64,000 nucleotides of DNA from an uncultured Pelagibacteraceae bacterium (GCA_902534735.1 CACARD010000002.1:62001-126000); one strand, 5' to 3'; positions 51,142 through 60,651 are shown, counted from the stretch's first letter. The notes: a model not told the origin generated them from the sequence alone. Made by a program: numbers and translations.

Positions 51142-52083
51142 ATGAAAAAAATAATTAGTTTCATTTTAGGAAGTTTATTTGCTCTAAACTTAACAATCAC
51201 AGCAGCAAACTCTGCTGCGAACGAGGTTAGAGTTGCATACTTTCTAGAGTGGCCAAGTCCAAATTTAGAGGACATGCAAAAAAAGAATTTTGCTAAAGCT
51301 TTAGGAGTTCCAGTAAAATGGACAAACTTCACAAATGGTGGGGCAATGACAGATGCTATGTTAGCAGGAGATATTGATATTTCTTACTCACAAGGTTTAG
51401 TACCATTTATTAATGCTGTAAAATCAAATGCACCTATCAAATTAGTTGATATTGCAATGGAGTACGGAATGGGTGGAACAACTTGTGTAACATCTAATGC
51501 TTCAGGAATAACAAAAGCTAATGCAACAGAATTAGAAGGTAAAAAAGTTGCTGTTCCGTTAGGTACTATGGCTGAGTACGTTTTCGACGAAAGTATGAAA
51601 GTTGTCGGAGCTGACAGAAGCAAAATGGATATAATTCAAATGGACCCTGAAGAAGGTGCGGCTGCATTAGTAAGTGGAGATGTAGTAATGGCATGTCTAT
51701 TTGGTGGTAATTCTATCAAAGCTGCAGTTGCTGTAGGATCAAGACTTTTAACTGTTCAAGAAGCAAGAGATGCAGGTATTTTAGGAATAGATATTACTTC
51801 TGTAACAGACAAGTTTATGAAGGAAAATCCTGGAATGTTGAGAACTTTTATTGAAGTAACTCATGAAGCAAATGAAAGATATAGAAATGGAAAAAGTGAT
51901 ATGAATTCTATGTCAAAAGCTTCAGAGATGAAAATTGCTGATATGAAAGACACTTTAAGTGGTTTTAAATTCTTAACTCCAGAAGAAACTAAAAAATCTA
52001 TGGAAAGCGGAAACTTAGATGCATTCTTAAAAGGAATGGGAACTCCAGGTGGAGCAGTAGACACTAGTTTCTTACCTTTATAA
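51142..52083 (+). CDS. tauA: Taurine ABC transporter substrate-binding protein
   Basis: This 313-aa periplasmic protein has a signal peptide (MKKIISFILGSLFALNLTITAANSA) and a strong AGGAGA Shine-Dalgarno. The mature part matches the TauA/SsuA-type aliphatic sulfonate binding family: VRVAYFLEWPSPN, MTDAMLAGDIDISYSQGLVPF, KVAVPLGTMAEYVF. It captures taurine for TauBC. A strong intrinsic terminator follows, so tauA should be much more expressed than tauBC. Confidence 0.9.
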   Translation: MKKIISFILGSLFALNLTITAANSAANEVRVAYFLEWPSPNLEDMQKKNFAKALGVPVKWTNFTNGGAMTDAMLAGDIDISYSQGLVPFINAVKSNAPIKLVDIAMEYGMGGTTCVTSNASGITKANATELEGKKVAVPLGTMAEYVFDESMKVVGADRSKMDIIQMDPEEGAAALVSGDVVMACLFGGNSIKAAVAVGSRLLTVQEARDAGILGIDITSVTDKFMKENPGMLRTFIEVTHEANERYRNGKSDMNSMSKASEMKIADMKDTLSGFKFLTPEETKKSMESGNLDAFLKGMGTPGGAVDTSFLPL

Positions 52084-52102
52084 TTTAAAGATTAGAATAA
52101 TT

Positions 52103-52137
52103 AAATAGGCGCCAATTTTATTGGTGCCTATTTTTTT
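52103..52137 (+). terminator. Intrinsic terminator between tauA and tauB
   Basis: AAATAGGCGCCAA (52103-52115) pairs with TTGGTGCCTATTT (52121-52133) around a 5-nt loop, with one G-U wobble. The run of seven T (52131-52137) follows. It lies 20 bp after the tauA stop and 28 bp before the tauB ATG, so it likely reduces readthrough into tauBC. Confidence 0.93.
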
Positions 52138-52165
52138 AAGTAAATATTTTATATAAAGTCAGCTA

Positions 52166-52963
52166 ATGAGTGATTTGATATCTCAAAATCTAAACATGAT
52201 TTTCAAAACTCCAAAAGGAGAGACTGTTCATGCTTTAAAAGATTTAAATTTCAAATTAAAAAAAGGAGAACTTCTAACAGTTCTTGGGCCTTCTGGTTGT
52301 GGAAAAACAACTTTGTTAAATATTGCAGCTGGTTTCTTAAGACCAACATCTGGAAATATAACTTTGAATGGTAAAGAAATTGATGGACCTGGAGTTGAAA
52401 GAGGCATGGTTTTTCAACAAGGTGCATTATTTGAATGGTTGACTGTTGCAGAGAACGTAAACTTTGGTCTCAGAATGAAAAAAAAAGATCCTATAGAAAC
52501 TTCAAAAAAAGTTGATGAGTGGCTAGAGATTGTTGGCTTAAAAGGATTTGGAAATACCCCAACATATCAATTGTCTGGAGGAATGCAGCAAAGAGTAGCT
52601 CTTGCAAGGTGTTTAATCAATGATCCTGATTTGATTTTAATGGATGAGCCTTTAGGTGCTCTTGATGCTCTAACAAGAGAAAAAATGCAATCTTTAGTTT
52701 TGAAAATTTGGAAAGAAACTGGAAAAACAATTATTTTAATTACACACTCGGTTGAGGAAGCACTACTGCTTGGTGAAAGGTTGTACGTAATGGCACCAAG
52801 ACCAGGTAGGATACATAAAGAATATAATCTTCCATTTGCAGAGATGGGTTTAAAAGAAGATTTAAGAGAAATAAAAAAAAATAAAGATTTTTCGTCAAAA
52901 AGAGAAGAAATTTTATCCATGATTTGGAACATGGAGGAAGAAATTATGGGAAAAGAAAATTAA
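52166..52963 (+). CDS. tauB: Taurine ABC transporter ATP-binding protein
   Basis: This 265-aa ATPase has Walker A GPSGCGKTTLLNIAAG, Q-loop MVFQQGALFEWLTV, signature LSGGMQQRVALARC, Walker B LILMDEPLGALDALTRE and the H-loop ITHSVEEALLLGERLYVM. QQGALFEWLTV is typical of the nitrate/sulfonate/taurine (NitT/TauT) class. It energises uptake through TauC, whose ATG follows its stop directly. Confidence 0.93.
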   Translation: MSDLISQNLNMIFKTPKGETVHALKDLNFKLKKGELLTVLGPSGCGKTTLLNIAAGFLRPTSGNITLNGKEIDGPGVERGMVFQQGALFEWLTVAENVNFGLRMKKKDPIETSKKVDEWLEIVGLKGFGNTPTYQLSGGMQQRVALARCLINDPDLILMDEPLGALDALTREKMQSLVLKIWKETGKTIILITHSVEEALLLGERLYVMAPRPGRIHKEYNLPFAEMGLKEDLREIKKNKDFSSKREEILSMIWNMEEEIMGKEN

Positions 52964-54889
52964 ATGTTTACTCAAATAATAACAATATTAATTGTCGTAT
53001 CAATTATCGGGTGCATACTTTATGGAAGACGTTTAATAAAAACTGAAAAAGTTGATGCAGTTTTTGGAAATCCAGAAAGAGCAAAAGGTGGAACTCATTG
53101 GATAATTGTCGGAAGCAGTGCAATATTGTTAGTTTGGCTTTATTATTCTTGGGATATTGCAAAAGGATTTTATCCAAAATCAGCAAATGAATTATGTCAG
53201 GTCGCAAAAATAAATGAGTCTTTATTAGGATTAAAATATCAATTTCCAATTGAAGAAAGAGAATTCAAAAGTACTTCAATAATAAAAATAGAAAATAAAA
53301 ATCTTAAAAAAATAAGTTTAGAAATTCAAAATTCGCCAGATTTAAGCAACATACAGAAAACTGCATTAGTTGGTTTTATTAATAAAACAAACAAATTAAT
53401 TCCATTACTTACTAACGATAATCTAATGGAGATTAACACAAAAATTAAAATAGATGAGATGACTGATGAAATTAGATTGTTAAGCAATAATTTTCAAAAG
53501 AAAGATTATCCATTTGAAACACCAGAGCAAAAAAATGAAAGACAAAAAGCAATTGCTGAGCAAGGAAGCTGGGGCATAGTAACTGTAAGTGCCGGAACAG
53601 GATCAATAGAAAATACTATTGAAGTGCCTTTAGTGCCTGAAACAGATAGAGGATTAAAATTTCACGCTGCAGCTGAACAATTAAAAAAAATTAACGATAA
53701 ATTTTTTAAATTAAGAAACCATAATCCTCAATTCAAAAATGCAATAAAAGAACTTAAATCAGAGATAAAATTATATAGAAAAAATTTAGATGACACTGAG
53801 GAAGTGGCATCTACTTACGCAAAAAACATTGTAAAAATTGCAAGAAGAATTGAATTTGCAAGTATTTATCCACCAAATGCTCTTAATGAAATGCAAAATG
53901 CAATTATTGAATTTGATAATCTTCAAAAAACTGAGCAAGGGGGTTTAAGATTAATTGACATTCTTTTATTCCCTGCAGGAACTATAGTTGCAAGTGGTCC
54001 TAGTTGTTCTGAGCAAGGTTCAGGTAGATGGTTACCAAAACCCTCAGATACACTTAATAAATTTATTTTAATGTCTAAGCCAAGTGTAGGTTACAAAAAT
54101 ATCCCACTTCTTTGGATTGATATGATGGATGTAAGCCAGATAATTGGCTTTATATTGCCGGATTGGATAGCCGATGTTTTACCTGGAGAATATCCGGTTC
54201 ACACTAAAGACGGTGTGGTTAAGCAAAATTTTAAAGGTAAAGTTTTAAAAATTGTTACTGGTGATTTTAAATTATTTAAAATCCCTGTTCCTTATGGTCA
54301 TATTTGGGATTCATTTTTAAGAGTTTTTCTTGGATTAGTTTTTGGAATATTGATTGGTGTACCATTAGGACTTTTCATGGGCTTAAATAGATTTGCTAAA
54401 GGTTTCTTTGATCCATTAATTGAACTTTATAGACCAGTACCTCCTCTTGCGTGGGCTCCTTTAATAATCTCGGTTTTAGGGATTGATAATACAGGAAAAG
54501 TATTTTTATTATTTATGGTTTCATTATCTATAATGATTATTTCAGCAAGAGCTGGAGCATCAGGTACACAGTTATCTAAAATACATGCAGCGCATTCTCT
54601 TGGTGCTTCTAAAAGACAAATACTTAGATATGTTATTTTTCCAAATTCTTTACCTGAAATTTTAACAGGTATTAGAGTAGCGGTTGGTATGTGCTGGGGC
54701 ACTTTAGTTGCAGCTGAATTTTTAGCAGGTACAACTGGAATTGGATTTGTTGAAAATGTTGCCAAAAAGTATTTTCAATATGAAGTAATTTGGATCACAA
54801 TTTTTATAATGGGTATGTTGGGTCTTCTTTTTGACGTAACTTTGAGAAAAATTATAGATAAGACGATACCTTGGAGAGGTAAAGGTTAA
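52964..54889 (+). CDS. tauC: Taurine ABC transporter permease with a large N-terminal extension
   Basis: This 641-aa protein carries a normal NitT/TauT permease only in residues about 440-641, including the EAA loop HAAHSLGASKRQILRYVIFP (541-560) and the helix pattern of TauC (usually about 250-280 aa in total). Before it lie two extra helices (about 3-20 and 46-63). Then come about 370 mostly polar, helix-rich residues (for example KKINDKFFKLRNHNPQ, about 241-256) expected to sit in the periplasm. The extension has no recognised domain. It may dock TauA or hold a coiled-coil sensor. tauB runs straight into it. Confidence 0.88.
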   Translation: MFTQIITILIVVSIIGCILYGRRLIKTEKVDAVFGNPERAKGGTHWIIVGSSAILLVWLYYSWDIAKGFYPKSANELCQVAKINESLLGLKYQFPIEEREFKSTSIIKIENKNLKKISLEIQNSPDLSNIQKTALVGFINKTNKLIPLLTNDNLMEINTKIKIDEMTDEIRLLSNNFQKKDYPFETPEQKNERQKAIAEQGSWGIVTVSAGTGSIENTIEVPLVPETDRGLKFHAAAEQLKKINDKFFKLRNHNPQFKNAIKELKSEIKLYRKNLDDTEEVASTYAKNIVKIARRIEFASIYPPNALNEMQNAIIEFDNLQKTEQGGLRLIDILLFPAGTIVASGPSCSEQGSGRWLPKPSDTLNKFILMSKPSVGYKNIPLLWIDMMDVSQIIGFILPDWIADVLPGEYPVHTKDGVVKQNFKGKVLKIVTGDFKLFKIPVPYGHIWDSFLRVFLGLVFGILIGVPLGLFMGLNRFAKGFFDPLIELYRPVPPLAWAPLIISVLGIDNTGKVFLLFMVSLSIMIISARAGASGTQLSKIHAAHSLGASKRQILRYVIFPNSLPEILTGIRVAVGMCWGTLVAAEFLAGTTGIGFVENVAKKYFQYEVIWITIFIMGMLGLLFDVTLRKIIDKTIPWRGKG

Positions 54890-54892
54890 TCC

Positions 54893-55948
54893 TTAATCGT
54901 CAAGTAACCGTAATTCTTTTTCGTCGAATTTTAAATAAACGTTTTCTCCAACATTAAATATTTCATTTGTATCGCTAGAAACTACGTAAATCTTTCCGAC
55001 TTTTGAATTTACTATATACTGATAACTATTTCCAACGAATGACGCATTATTAACAGATGCATGTATTGAGTTTTCTTCAGGACTTTTTGAAATAGTTATT
55101 TTTTCTGGTCTTAAAGAAACGGAAACTGAACTTTCTAATTTTTGATCACTTTCTATATTAATTTTCATTTCTGCTAATTGGATCTCGTAAGTATTATTAT
55201 TTTGATTAATGATTTCAGCTTTAACAACATTTGCGTCTCCTATGAAATTAGCTACAAATTTAGTTTTAGGAAAGTTATACAATTCTTTTGGGCTTCCTTG
55301 TTGAGCAATAATAGCATTGTTCATTACAATTACTTTGTCAGAAATTGCTAATGCTTCCTCTTGATCGTGAGTTACATAAATTGTAGTTACTCCAAGTTTT
55401 TGTTGAATTTCTCTAATATCCTCTCTTACTTGTCTTCTTAATTTTGCATCTAAATTAGATAAAGGCTCGTCAAAGAGTAGAACCTTAGGTTTCAGTACAA
55501 TTGCTCTTGCAACAGCTACTCTTTGTTGTTGACCTCCAGATAACTCTGAGGGCATCCTATTTTCATAACCTTCTAAATTAACTAACTTAAGAGTTTCTAA
55601 CGACTTTTCTGTAAATTCTTCTTTTGGAACATTTATCATCTTCAAACCATAAGATACATTTTCAAGCACACTCATATGTGGGAACAAAGCATAAGATTGG
55701 AATACCATAGATACATCTCTATCTGTTGCTGGTAATAATGTTACATCTTCATTTTCTACTAATATTCTGCCACTGGTAGCTCTTTCTAAACCAGCAATAA
55801 TTCTTAAAGAAGTAGTTTTTCCACATCCAGAGGGACCTAATAATGTAGTCAGTGTTCCTGCTTCAAAAGTACAACTCACATTATCAACAGCAACGGTCTC
55901 ATTAAATTTTTTTGTAATATTTTCAAATTTTACTTCTGCTTTTTTCAT
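54893..55948 (-). CDS. ABC transporter ATP-binding protein (AfuC/FbpC/PotA class)
   Basis: This 351-aa ATPase has Walker A LGPSGCGKTTSLRIIAG, signature LSGGQQQRVAVARAIV, Walker B VLLFDEPLSNLDAKLRRQ and YVTHDQEEALAISDKV. A C-terminal TOBE-type domain follows (about residues 270-350). It is the motor of the uptake operon read from 59.2 to 54.9 kb. Its start overlaps the permease stop by one base. Related systems move ferric iron, polyamines or hexose phosphates. Confidence 0.9.
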   Translation of the reverse strand: MKKAEVKFENITKKFNETVAVDNVSCTFEAGTLTTLLGPSGCGKTTSLRIIAGLERATSGRILVENEDVTLLPATDRDVSMVFQSYALFPHMSVLENVSYGLKMINVPKEEFTEKSLETLKLVNLEGYENRMPSELSGGQQQRVAVARAIVLKPKVLLFDEPLSNLDAKLRRQVREDIREIQQKLGVTTIYVTHDQEEALAISDKVIVMNNAIIAQQGSPKELYNFPKTKFVANFIGDANVVKAEIINQNNNTYEIQLAEMKINIESDQKLESSVSVSLRPEKITISKSPEENSIHASVNNASFVGNSYQYIVNSKVGKIYVVSSDTNEIFNVGENVYLKFDEKELRLLDD

Positions 55949-58146
55949 TATCCAAAATTTCCTTGTAATATTCCTGCTGTTTCTTCTCTTCTTCCTAATT
56001 TTCGTTTACCTATTATTAATTGCATTAATGTTATTGTAAATAACATAACAACAATTAATGCAGATGAGTAAACAATTGCTAGACCATAATCATTGTTTTC
56101 TAATCTTCCTAATATATATGAGACAGCTAAATCATAATTAGCACTAACAAGGAATATAACAGCACTAATTGCCGTCATTGCTCTAACAAAACTAAAAACT
56201 AAAGAAGCAGTAATTGCAGGTTTAAGCAATGGAAGAATTACATTTCTAAATGTTTGAGAACTAGATGCATTCAATGTTGATGATGCTTCATCTAAATGAG
56301 GATCTAATTGATTCATTGAAGCTATACCTGCCCTAACCCCAACCGGCATATTTCTAAATACAAAAGCGATTACCAAAATAATTCCTGTTCCTGTAAGTTC
56401 AAGTGGCGGAACATTAAACGCAAAAACGTAACTCACACCAATAACACTTCCAGGTATTGCAAAACTTAACATTGTACCGAATTCGAAAGCATTTTTTCCT
56501 TTAAACTTGTGTCTTGTAAGAAGATATGCTGTTAAAATACCTATTGCAGCAGTAGGAAATGATGAAATTAATGCTATCGCAAAAGTAGTGTTAAAAGAAT
56601 TCCACGCAGTACCAGTCCACAAAATTCCTCTTTCTTTAACCCATTCAACACTAAATGCTTCAACATAATGTCTTAACGTAAAACTGTGATCGACACCCCA
56701 CATCTCTACAAATCCACCAAACATAATCATAATATAAATTATAAATGTAAGGAGCGCCCAAGGTAGAACAGTTGAGTAAATTATCCACTTAGTATTATTT
56801 GGTAATTCAGGATGAACTCCACTATCACCTTTCCCAGAAATTGAAATATAGGATTTTTTTCCCAACCATTGATTCTGAAGATAAAATACTACCAGAACAA
56901 CGGTTAATAAAATCATTGCTAATATTGCAGCTTTAGTTTCATCATACTGTGCACCTACAATTGCAAAGAATATTTCTGTAGATAAAACATCATATTCGGC
57001 ACCTAGTACAAGTGGATTTCCAAAATCAGCTAAGCTTTCAATAAACCCAAGCAAAAATGCATTTGCAATTCCAGGTCTCATTAAAGGTAATGTAACAGTT
57101 TTAAAAACTTGCCATTTTGAAGCTCTCAATGTTTGTGAAGCCTCTTCCATTGCAGGACTTACACTTTCAACAACTCCTATCAAAACTAAAAAAGCAATAG
57201 GTGTAAAAGCAAGAGTTTGTGCAAACCATATTCCTGGTAAACCATAAATCCATCTCGAGGGCTCAATCTCAAATGCCCATTCAAGAAAAGAACTTACAAC
57301 TCCCGTTCTACCGAATAATATTATTATTGCTAAACCGATTACAAATGGAGGTGTTATGATTGGTAAAACAGATAAAATTCTAATCGTTTTTTTAAATTTA
57401 AAACTTGTTCTTGCAATTAATAAAGCAAAACCTAAACCCAAAATTGTTGATGAGAAAGCTGTAAGTGTTCCCATAGTAACAGTGTTCCAAAAAACACCAC
57501 ATGCATAATCACTATATAGACAATCAAGACCCCAAATTCCTTTATTAAATATTTTGGTTGAAAAATTACTAATTTCATATCCACCTTCCGTGCCTTTAAA
57601 GGCAACAGCAAACATTCTAAAAATAGGAAAAAAAACGAAAGTTGAAACTAAAATAATTATGCTTCCTATACTGCCTACAATAAAATTATCTCCATTCAAC
57701 CAGCCTCGTGAGGATAGCCCGTGTGTAATATAAAAAATAAATGTAGAGCATAAAAGAACTGCACCAGACCCTACTCCAAATTGATTTTCTACATCGCCAA
57801 AAATCGATCGAAAGATTTCAAAATTCCACCCTCTTATACCAATCGAAAACCCCTGAAGAATAAAATAAAAAATGCCAAACAATCCTGAGTACAAGAAAAT
57901 TTTGGAATAAATGGGATTACTCTGATTTAATTTTAAAGTTGATAATGGAAAAAATAAAGGAACAACTAAAGGAAGAAGCCAATATTTTTTATTTATAAAT
58001 ACCTGCGGTAATACAGAACCGTAATCTTCTAAAGAATATTCTAAAATCCAGTTTATTGAGAAAAACCCGTCACCTGTTACATACCATGGAAATATTAGGA
58101 AACCCAATACTCCGATGAGCATCCAACAGATAACGAGCCCTCTCAT
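55948..58146 (-). CDS. ABC transporter permease, two permease domains fused (AfuB/FbpB class)
   Basis: This 732-aa protein holds two permease units, each with an EAA loop: EASQTLRASKWQVFKTVTLP (first half) and EASSTLNASSSQTFRNVILP (second half). An N-terminal block of additional helices (about residues 1-180) precedes them. Fused permeases of about 700 aa occur in AfuABC and FbpB-type operons. The Shine-Dalgarno (AAGGAA) lies inside a small hairpin at the junction with the binding-protein gene. Confidence 0.9.
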   Translation of the reverse strand: MRGLVICWMLIGVLGFLIFPWYVTGDGFFSINWILEYSLEDYGSVLPQVFINKKYWLLPLVVPLFFPLSTLKLNQSNPIYSKIFLYSGLFGIFYFILQGFSIGIRGWNFEIFRSIFGDVENQFGVGSGAVLLCSTFIFYITHGLSSRGWLNGDNFIVGSIGSIIILVSTFVFFPIFRMFAVAFKGTEGGYEISNFSTKIFNKGIWGLDCLYSDYACGVFWNTVTMGTLTAFSSTILGLGFALLIARTSFKFKKTIRILSVLPIITPPFVIGLAIIILFGRTGVVSSFLEWAFEIEPSRWIYGLPGIWFAQTLAFTPIAFLVLIGVVESVSPAMEEASQTLRASKWQVFKTVTLPLMRPGIANAFLLGFIESLADFGNPLVLGAEYDVLSTEIFFAIVGAQYDETKAAILAMILLTVVLVVFYLQNQWLGKKSYISISGKGDSGVHPELPNNTKWIIYSTVLPWALLTFIIYIMIMFGGFVEMWGVDHSFTLRHYVEAFSVEWVKERGILWTGTAWNSFNTTFAIALISSFPTAAIGILTAYLLTRHKFKGKNAFEFGTMLSFAIPGSVIGVSYVFAFNVPPLELTGTGIILVIAFVFRNMPVGVRAGIASMNQLDPHLDEASSTLNASSSQTFRNVILPLLKPAITASLVFSFVRAMTAISAVIFLVSANYDLAVSYILGRLENNDYGLAIVYSSALIVVMLFTITLMQLIIGKRKLGRREETAGILQGNFG

Positions 58147-58148
58147 TT

Positions 58149-58167
58149 AATTCCTTATCTAGGAATT
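58149..58167 (-). promoter_or_regulatory. Hairpin spanning the binding-protein stop codon and permease ribosome-binding site
   Basis: On the minus strand AATTCC (58167-58162) pairs with GGAATT (58154-58149) around a 7-nt loop that contains the binding-protein stop codon. The GGA in the second arm is the permease Shine-Dalgarno, a few bases before the ATG. Ribosomes finishing the upstream gene would open the stem, coupling translation of the two. Confidence 0.5.
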
Positions 58168-59192
58168 ACAGAAACATCGTTATCCCATTTGGATAACAAA
58201 CTCGCTCTAGTACTTTTATCTCCATAAACTTTAAAATTATAATCAATTAAGTTTATTGTTGATAAGTCTGGAGCATCAGGATCAGCTTTTGCTTTAGTAT
58301 TAGATGGCACTTGCAAAGATTTTCCTGAAGTGAAGACCATAGTTTGAATAGCAGGACTTAAAGCCCAGTCATAAAACTTTTTAGCTTCCTTCATATTTCT
58401 TGCACCTGCAATAATACTCATAGATCCAACTTCATATCCAGTTCCTTCAGCTGGAGAGACCGTAACAACCGGCAAACCTTTTTTTGTTTGTTTCACACCA
58501 TCATGTTGGAAACAAATACCAATTAAGTTTTCACCTCTACCAGTTGCCTTAATTGGTGCAGAACCAGATTTAGTATATGTATTTATGTTTGCATGAAGTT
58601 TTTTCATGTAATCCCAACCTTTATCTTCTCCAAATATTTGAAGAATAGTGGCTAAGGTAGTGTAAGCAGTTCCAGATGAGTTTGGATTTGCTACTTGTAT
58701 TTCGCCTTTATATATTGGTTTTGTTAAATCCATCCATGATTTTGGAGCTGGAAGACCTTTTTTTGCTAAAAGATCTTTGTTATATCCAAAACCTAATGCA
58801 CCAACATAAATTCCTACTGATTTAAAATCAGCATTTTTTGCTTGGTTCTGAGCTGCAGGTAATAAATCATTAAAATGAACAGATTTATATTTCTCAGTTA
58901 AATTTTCTTGTGCTGCAGTTAAATGTGGATCACCTGTTCCACCAAACCAAACATCTCCTTTTGGATTTGATGCTTCTGCTTTTATTTTCGCAAAAGTTTC
59001 ACCACTACTTGCTCTTGTCATAGCAACTTTTGTTCCAGTTTCTTTTTCATAAGCTTGTTCAAGCATTTCACAAACGTCTATTTCAACACTGCAATATAAA
59101 GTTAGTTTTGCAGCTGAAGCTTTATTTGTGATACCGAAAAGTGTTAATGAAAGAACTAGAGCCATAGAAGCTACTTTAAGTATATTTTTCAT
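58155..59192 (-). CDS. Periplasmic substrate-binding protein of an AfuA/FbpA-like uptake system
   Basis: This 345-aa protein has a signal peptide (MKNILKVASMALVLSLTLFG, cut near ASA) and a type 2 binding-protein fold. LYCSVEIDVCEMLEQAYEKETG and PKGDVWFGGTGDPHLTAAQEN are more like AfuA (hexose-phosphate or related phosphorylated ligands) than classic ferric-binding FbpA, although annotation pipelines often call such proteins iron binders. PNSSGTAYTTLATIL is shared by both. Ligand left open: iron, sugar phosphate or phosphonate. Confidence 0.85.
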   Translation of the reverse strand: MKNILKVASMALVLSLTLFGITNKASAAKLTLYCSVEIDVCEMLEQAYEKETGTKVAMTRASSGETFAKIKAEASNPKGDVWFGGTGDPHLTAAQENLTEKYKSVHFNDLLPAAQNQAKNADFKSVGIYVGALGFGYNKDLLAKKGLPAPKSWMDLTKPIYKGEIQVANPNSSGTAYTTLATILQIFGEDKGWDYMKKLHANINTYTKSGSAPIKATGRGENLIGICFQHDGVKQTKKGLPVVTVSPAEGTGYEVGSMSIIAGARNMKEAKKFYDWALSPAIQTMVFTSGKSLQVPSNTKAKADPDAPDLSTINLIDYNFKVYGDKSTRASLLSKWDNDVSVIPR

Positions 59193-59342
59193 ATATCCCT
59201 CACTTTTTTATTAGTTAATGATAATAAATTTAAATGATTAATGTTAATCTTTTGTTACTTCAAATTTAAAGATAATTTTAATAAATAAAAAAAATATTCA
59301 ATTTATAGTTTAATTTTGAATTCAATTATGTTTACATAAATC

Positions 59343-60347
59343 ATGAATGAAAAAGAGCTTAAAAATTTAATTATTAAAATTTTTACTAATTTTAAATTAA
59401 GCAGAAAACATTCTGTAGTTTGTGCAAATGCAATTATCAATGCGGAACTTGTAGGTGCACCTTCACACGGATTGTCTCGTTTAAAAATGTATTGTGAAAG
59501 AATCTCAAAAAAAGTAATTAATCCGAGACCTAAAATAACTGTAAAAAATATATCAAAATCTATATCAATAATTGATGCTGATAATTCTATTGGTTTTGTT
59601 GCAGCAGATGAGGCTATTAAAAAAACTATTCAAAATGCAAAAAAAACAGGTATTGGGTTAGTTGCTGTAAAAAACAGCGGACATTATGGTCTATCTGGAT
59701 ACTACGTCGAGCAAGCGGTTAAAAAAAATTTAATAACATTCGCATTTACAAATGCTCCTCCAGCTATTGCGCCTTTTGGTGGGAAAAAATCAGTCTTTGG
59801 AACTAATCCAATATGTTTTGGAACTCAAACTAATAGCAAGGTTCCATTTATACTAGATACATCAATGTCTATGATTAATAGAGGTAAAATTAGGATTGCA
59901 GAAAAGTTAGGAAAAAAAATACCATATGGAGTTGCTTTAAACAAATTTGGTAAATCAACTACAAATGCAAAAGAAGCTCTAGCTGGGGTACAACTTCCAA
60001 TAGCTGGATTTCGGGGATCTGGATTAGCTTGGATGGTAGATATTTTAACTGGAGTATTTGTTGGTAGTAATCATGGTGGCAAAGTAAAAGACCCATTTGA
60101 TGATTTCTCTGGGCCGCAAAATATCGGTCACTTATTTTTAGCATTTAAAGACAATCTATTTGTTAAAGATTATAAAAAAGAGATAAAAAAAAATATTAAA
60201 AGAATAAAAAAAATACCTAATTTAAAAGGACAAAGAATCTTTTATCCTGGCGAGCAAAAGTTTTTAAGAACAAAAACAAACTCTAAAAAATCTATAAAAA
60301 TTCCAAAAAATATTAAAAAGGATTTAGATATTCTCTTAGCTAGTTAA
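59343..60347 (+). CDS. Ldh2/ComC family NAD(P)-dependent dehydrogenase
   Basis: This 334-aa enzyme belongs to the malate/L-lactate/sulfolactate dehydrogenase (type 2) family. GAPSHGLSRLKMYCER and the catalytic histidine motif KNSGHYGLSGYYVEQA (near residue 115) are diagnostic, with FGTNPICFGTQ and FRGSGLAWMVDILTG later. ComC, (R)-sulfolactate dehydrogenase, is in this family. With suyAB, xsc and hpsN in the window, ComC-like activity feeding sulfolactate to SuyAB is attractive, but ureidoglycolate or malate enzymes look alike. It stands next to the binding-protein gene, divergent from it. Confidence 0.85.
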   Translation: MNEKELKNLIIKIFTNFKLSRKHSVVCANAIINAELVGAPSHGLSRLKMYCERISKKVINPRPKITVKNISKSISIIDADNSIGFVAADEAIKKTIQNAKKTGIGLVAVKNSGHYGLSGYYVEQAVKKNLITFAFTNAPPAIAPFGGKKSVFGTNPICFGTQTNSKVPFILDTSMSMINRGKIRIAEKLGKKIPYGVALNKFGKSTTNAKEALAGVQLPIAGFRGSGLAWMVDILTGVFVGSNHGGKVKDPFDDFSGPQNIGHLFLAFKDNLFVKDYKKEIKKNIKRIKKIPNLKGQRIFYPGEQKFLRTKTNSKKSIKIPKNIKKDLDILLAS

Positions 60348-60550
60348 CCTGCAAAATAACCTAGTATTCCGATAGATAAACAGACTGAAAGTATTATTAT
60401 TTTTGACTGAAGTGCCTCTTTTTTCTTTTCAGTGATTACTCGTTTCTTTAGAACATCTATATTTACTTTACGAGGGGACATTCGAATTACTCTCTGTTTT
60501 TTTTCAGGTATTTCAATATTAGATGTTCTGTTTAAGCTTTCAGTACTCAT
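60344..60550 (-). CDS. 68-aa tail-anchored membrane protein
   Basis: The product has a basic, soluble N-terminal part (KKQRVIRMSPRKVNIDVLKKRVITEKKKEAL) and one C-terminal hydrophobic helix (KIIILSVCLSIGILGYFAG). It looks like a cytoplasmic domain tethered to the inner membrane by its tail. No family is recognised. Its end overlaps the dehydrogenase stop by 4 bp, and its start faces the winged-helix regulator gene across 100 bp. Confidence 0.55.
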   Translation of the reverse strand: MSTESLNRTSNIEIPEKKQRVIRMSPRKVNIDVLKKRVITEKKKEALQSKIIILSVCLSIGILGYFAG

Positions 60551-60594
60551 AAAATTATTAAATCATATAGTAAAAAAATTTTACAGAATTTAAC

Positions 60595-60641
60595 TGTTCA
60601 AAATGGGTTGACTCAAGTTTTAAAATTGTTCAAATTGGGTT
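60595..60641. promoter_or_regulatory. Two direct repeats upstream of the winged-helix regulator gene (candidate operator)
   Basis: TGTTCAAAATGGGTT (60595-60609) is repeated as TGTTCAAATTGGGTT (60627-60641), 14 of 15 bases identical. The copies are spaced 32 bp, about three helical turns, so both face the same side of DNA. The second copy ends 10 bp before the regulator ATG, so binding there would block its expression, suggesting autoregulation. Confidence 0.55.
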
Positions 60642-60651
60642 TTGATACATT

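Noticed and set aside
58155-59192. Firm assignment of the Afu/Fbp-like system to ferric iron.
   Set aside because: The binding protein looks at least as close to AfuA, and no iron-ligand tyrosine pair could be placed with confidence.
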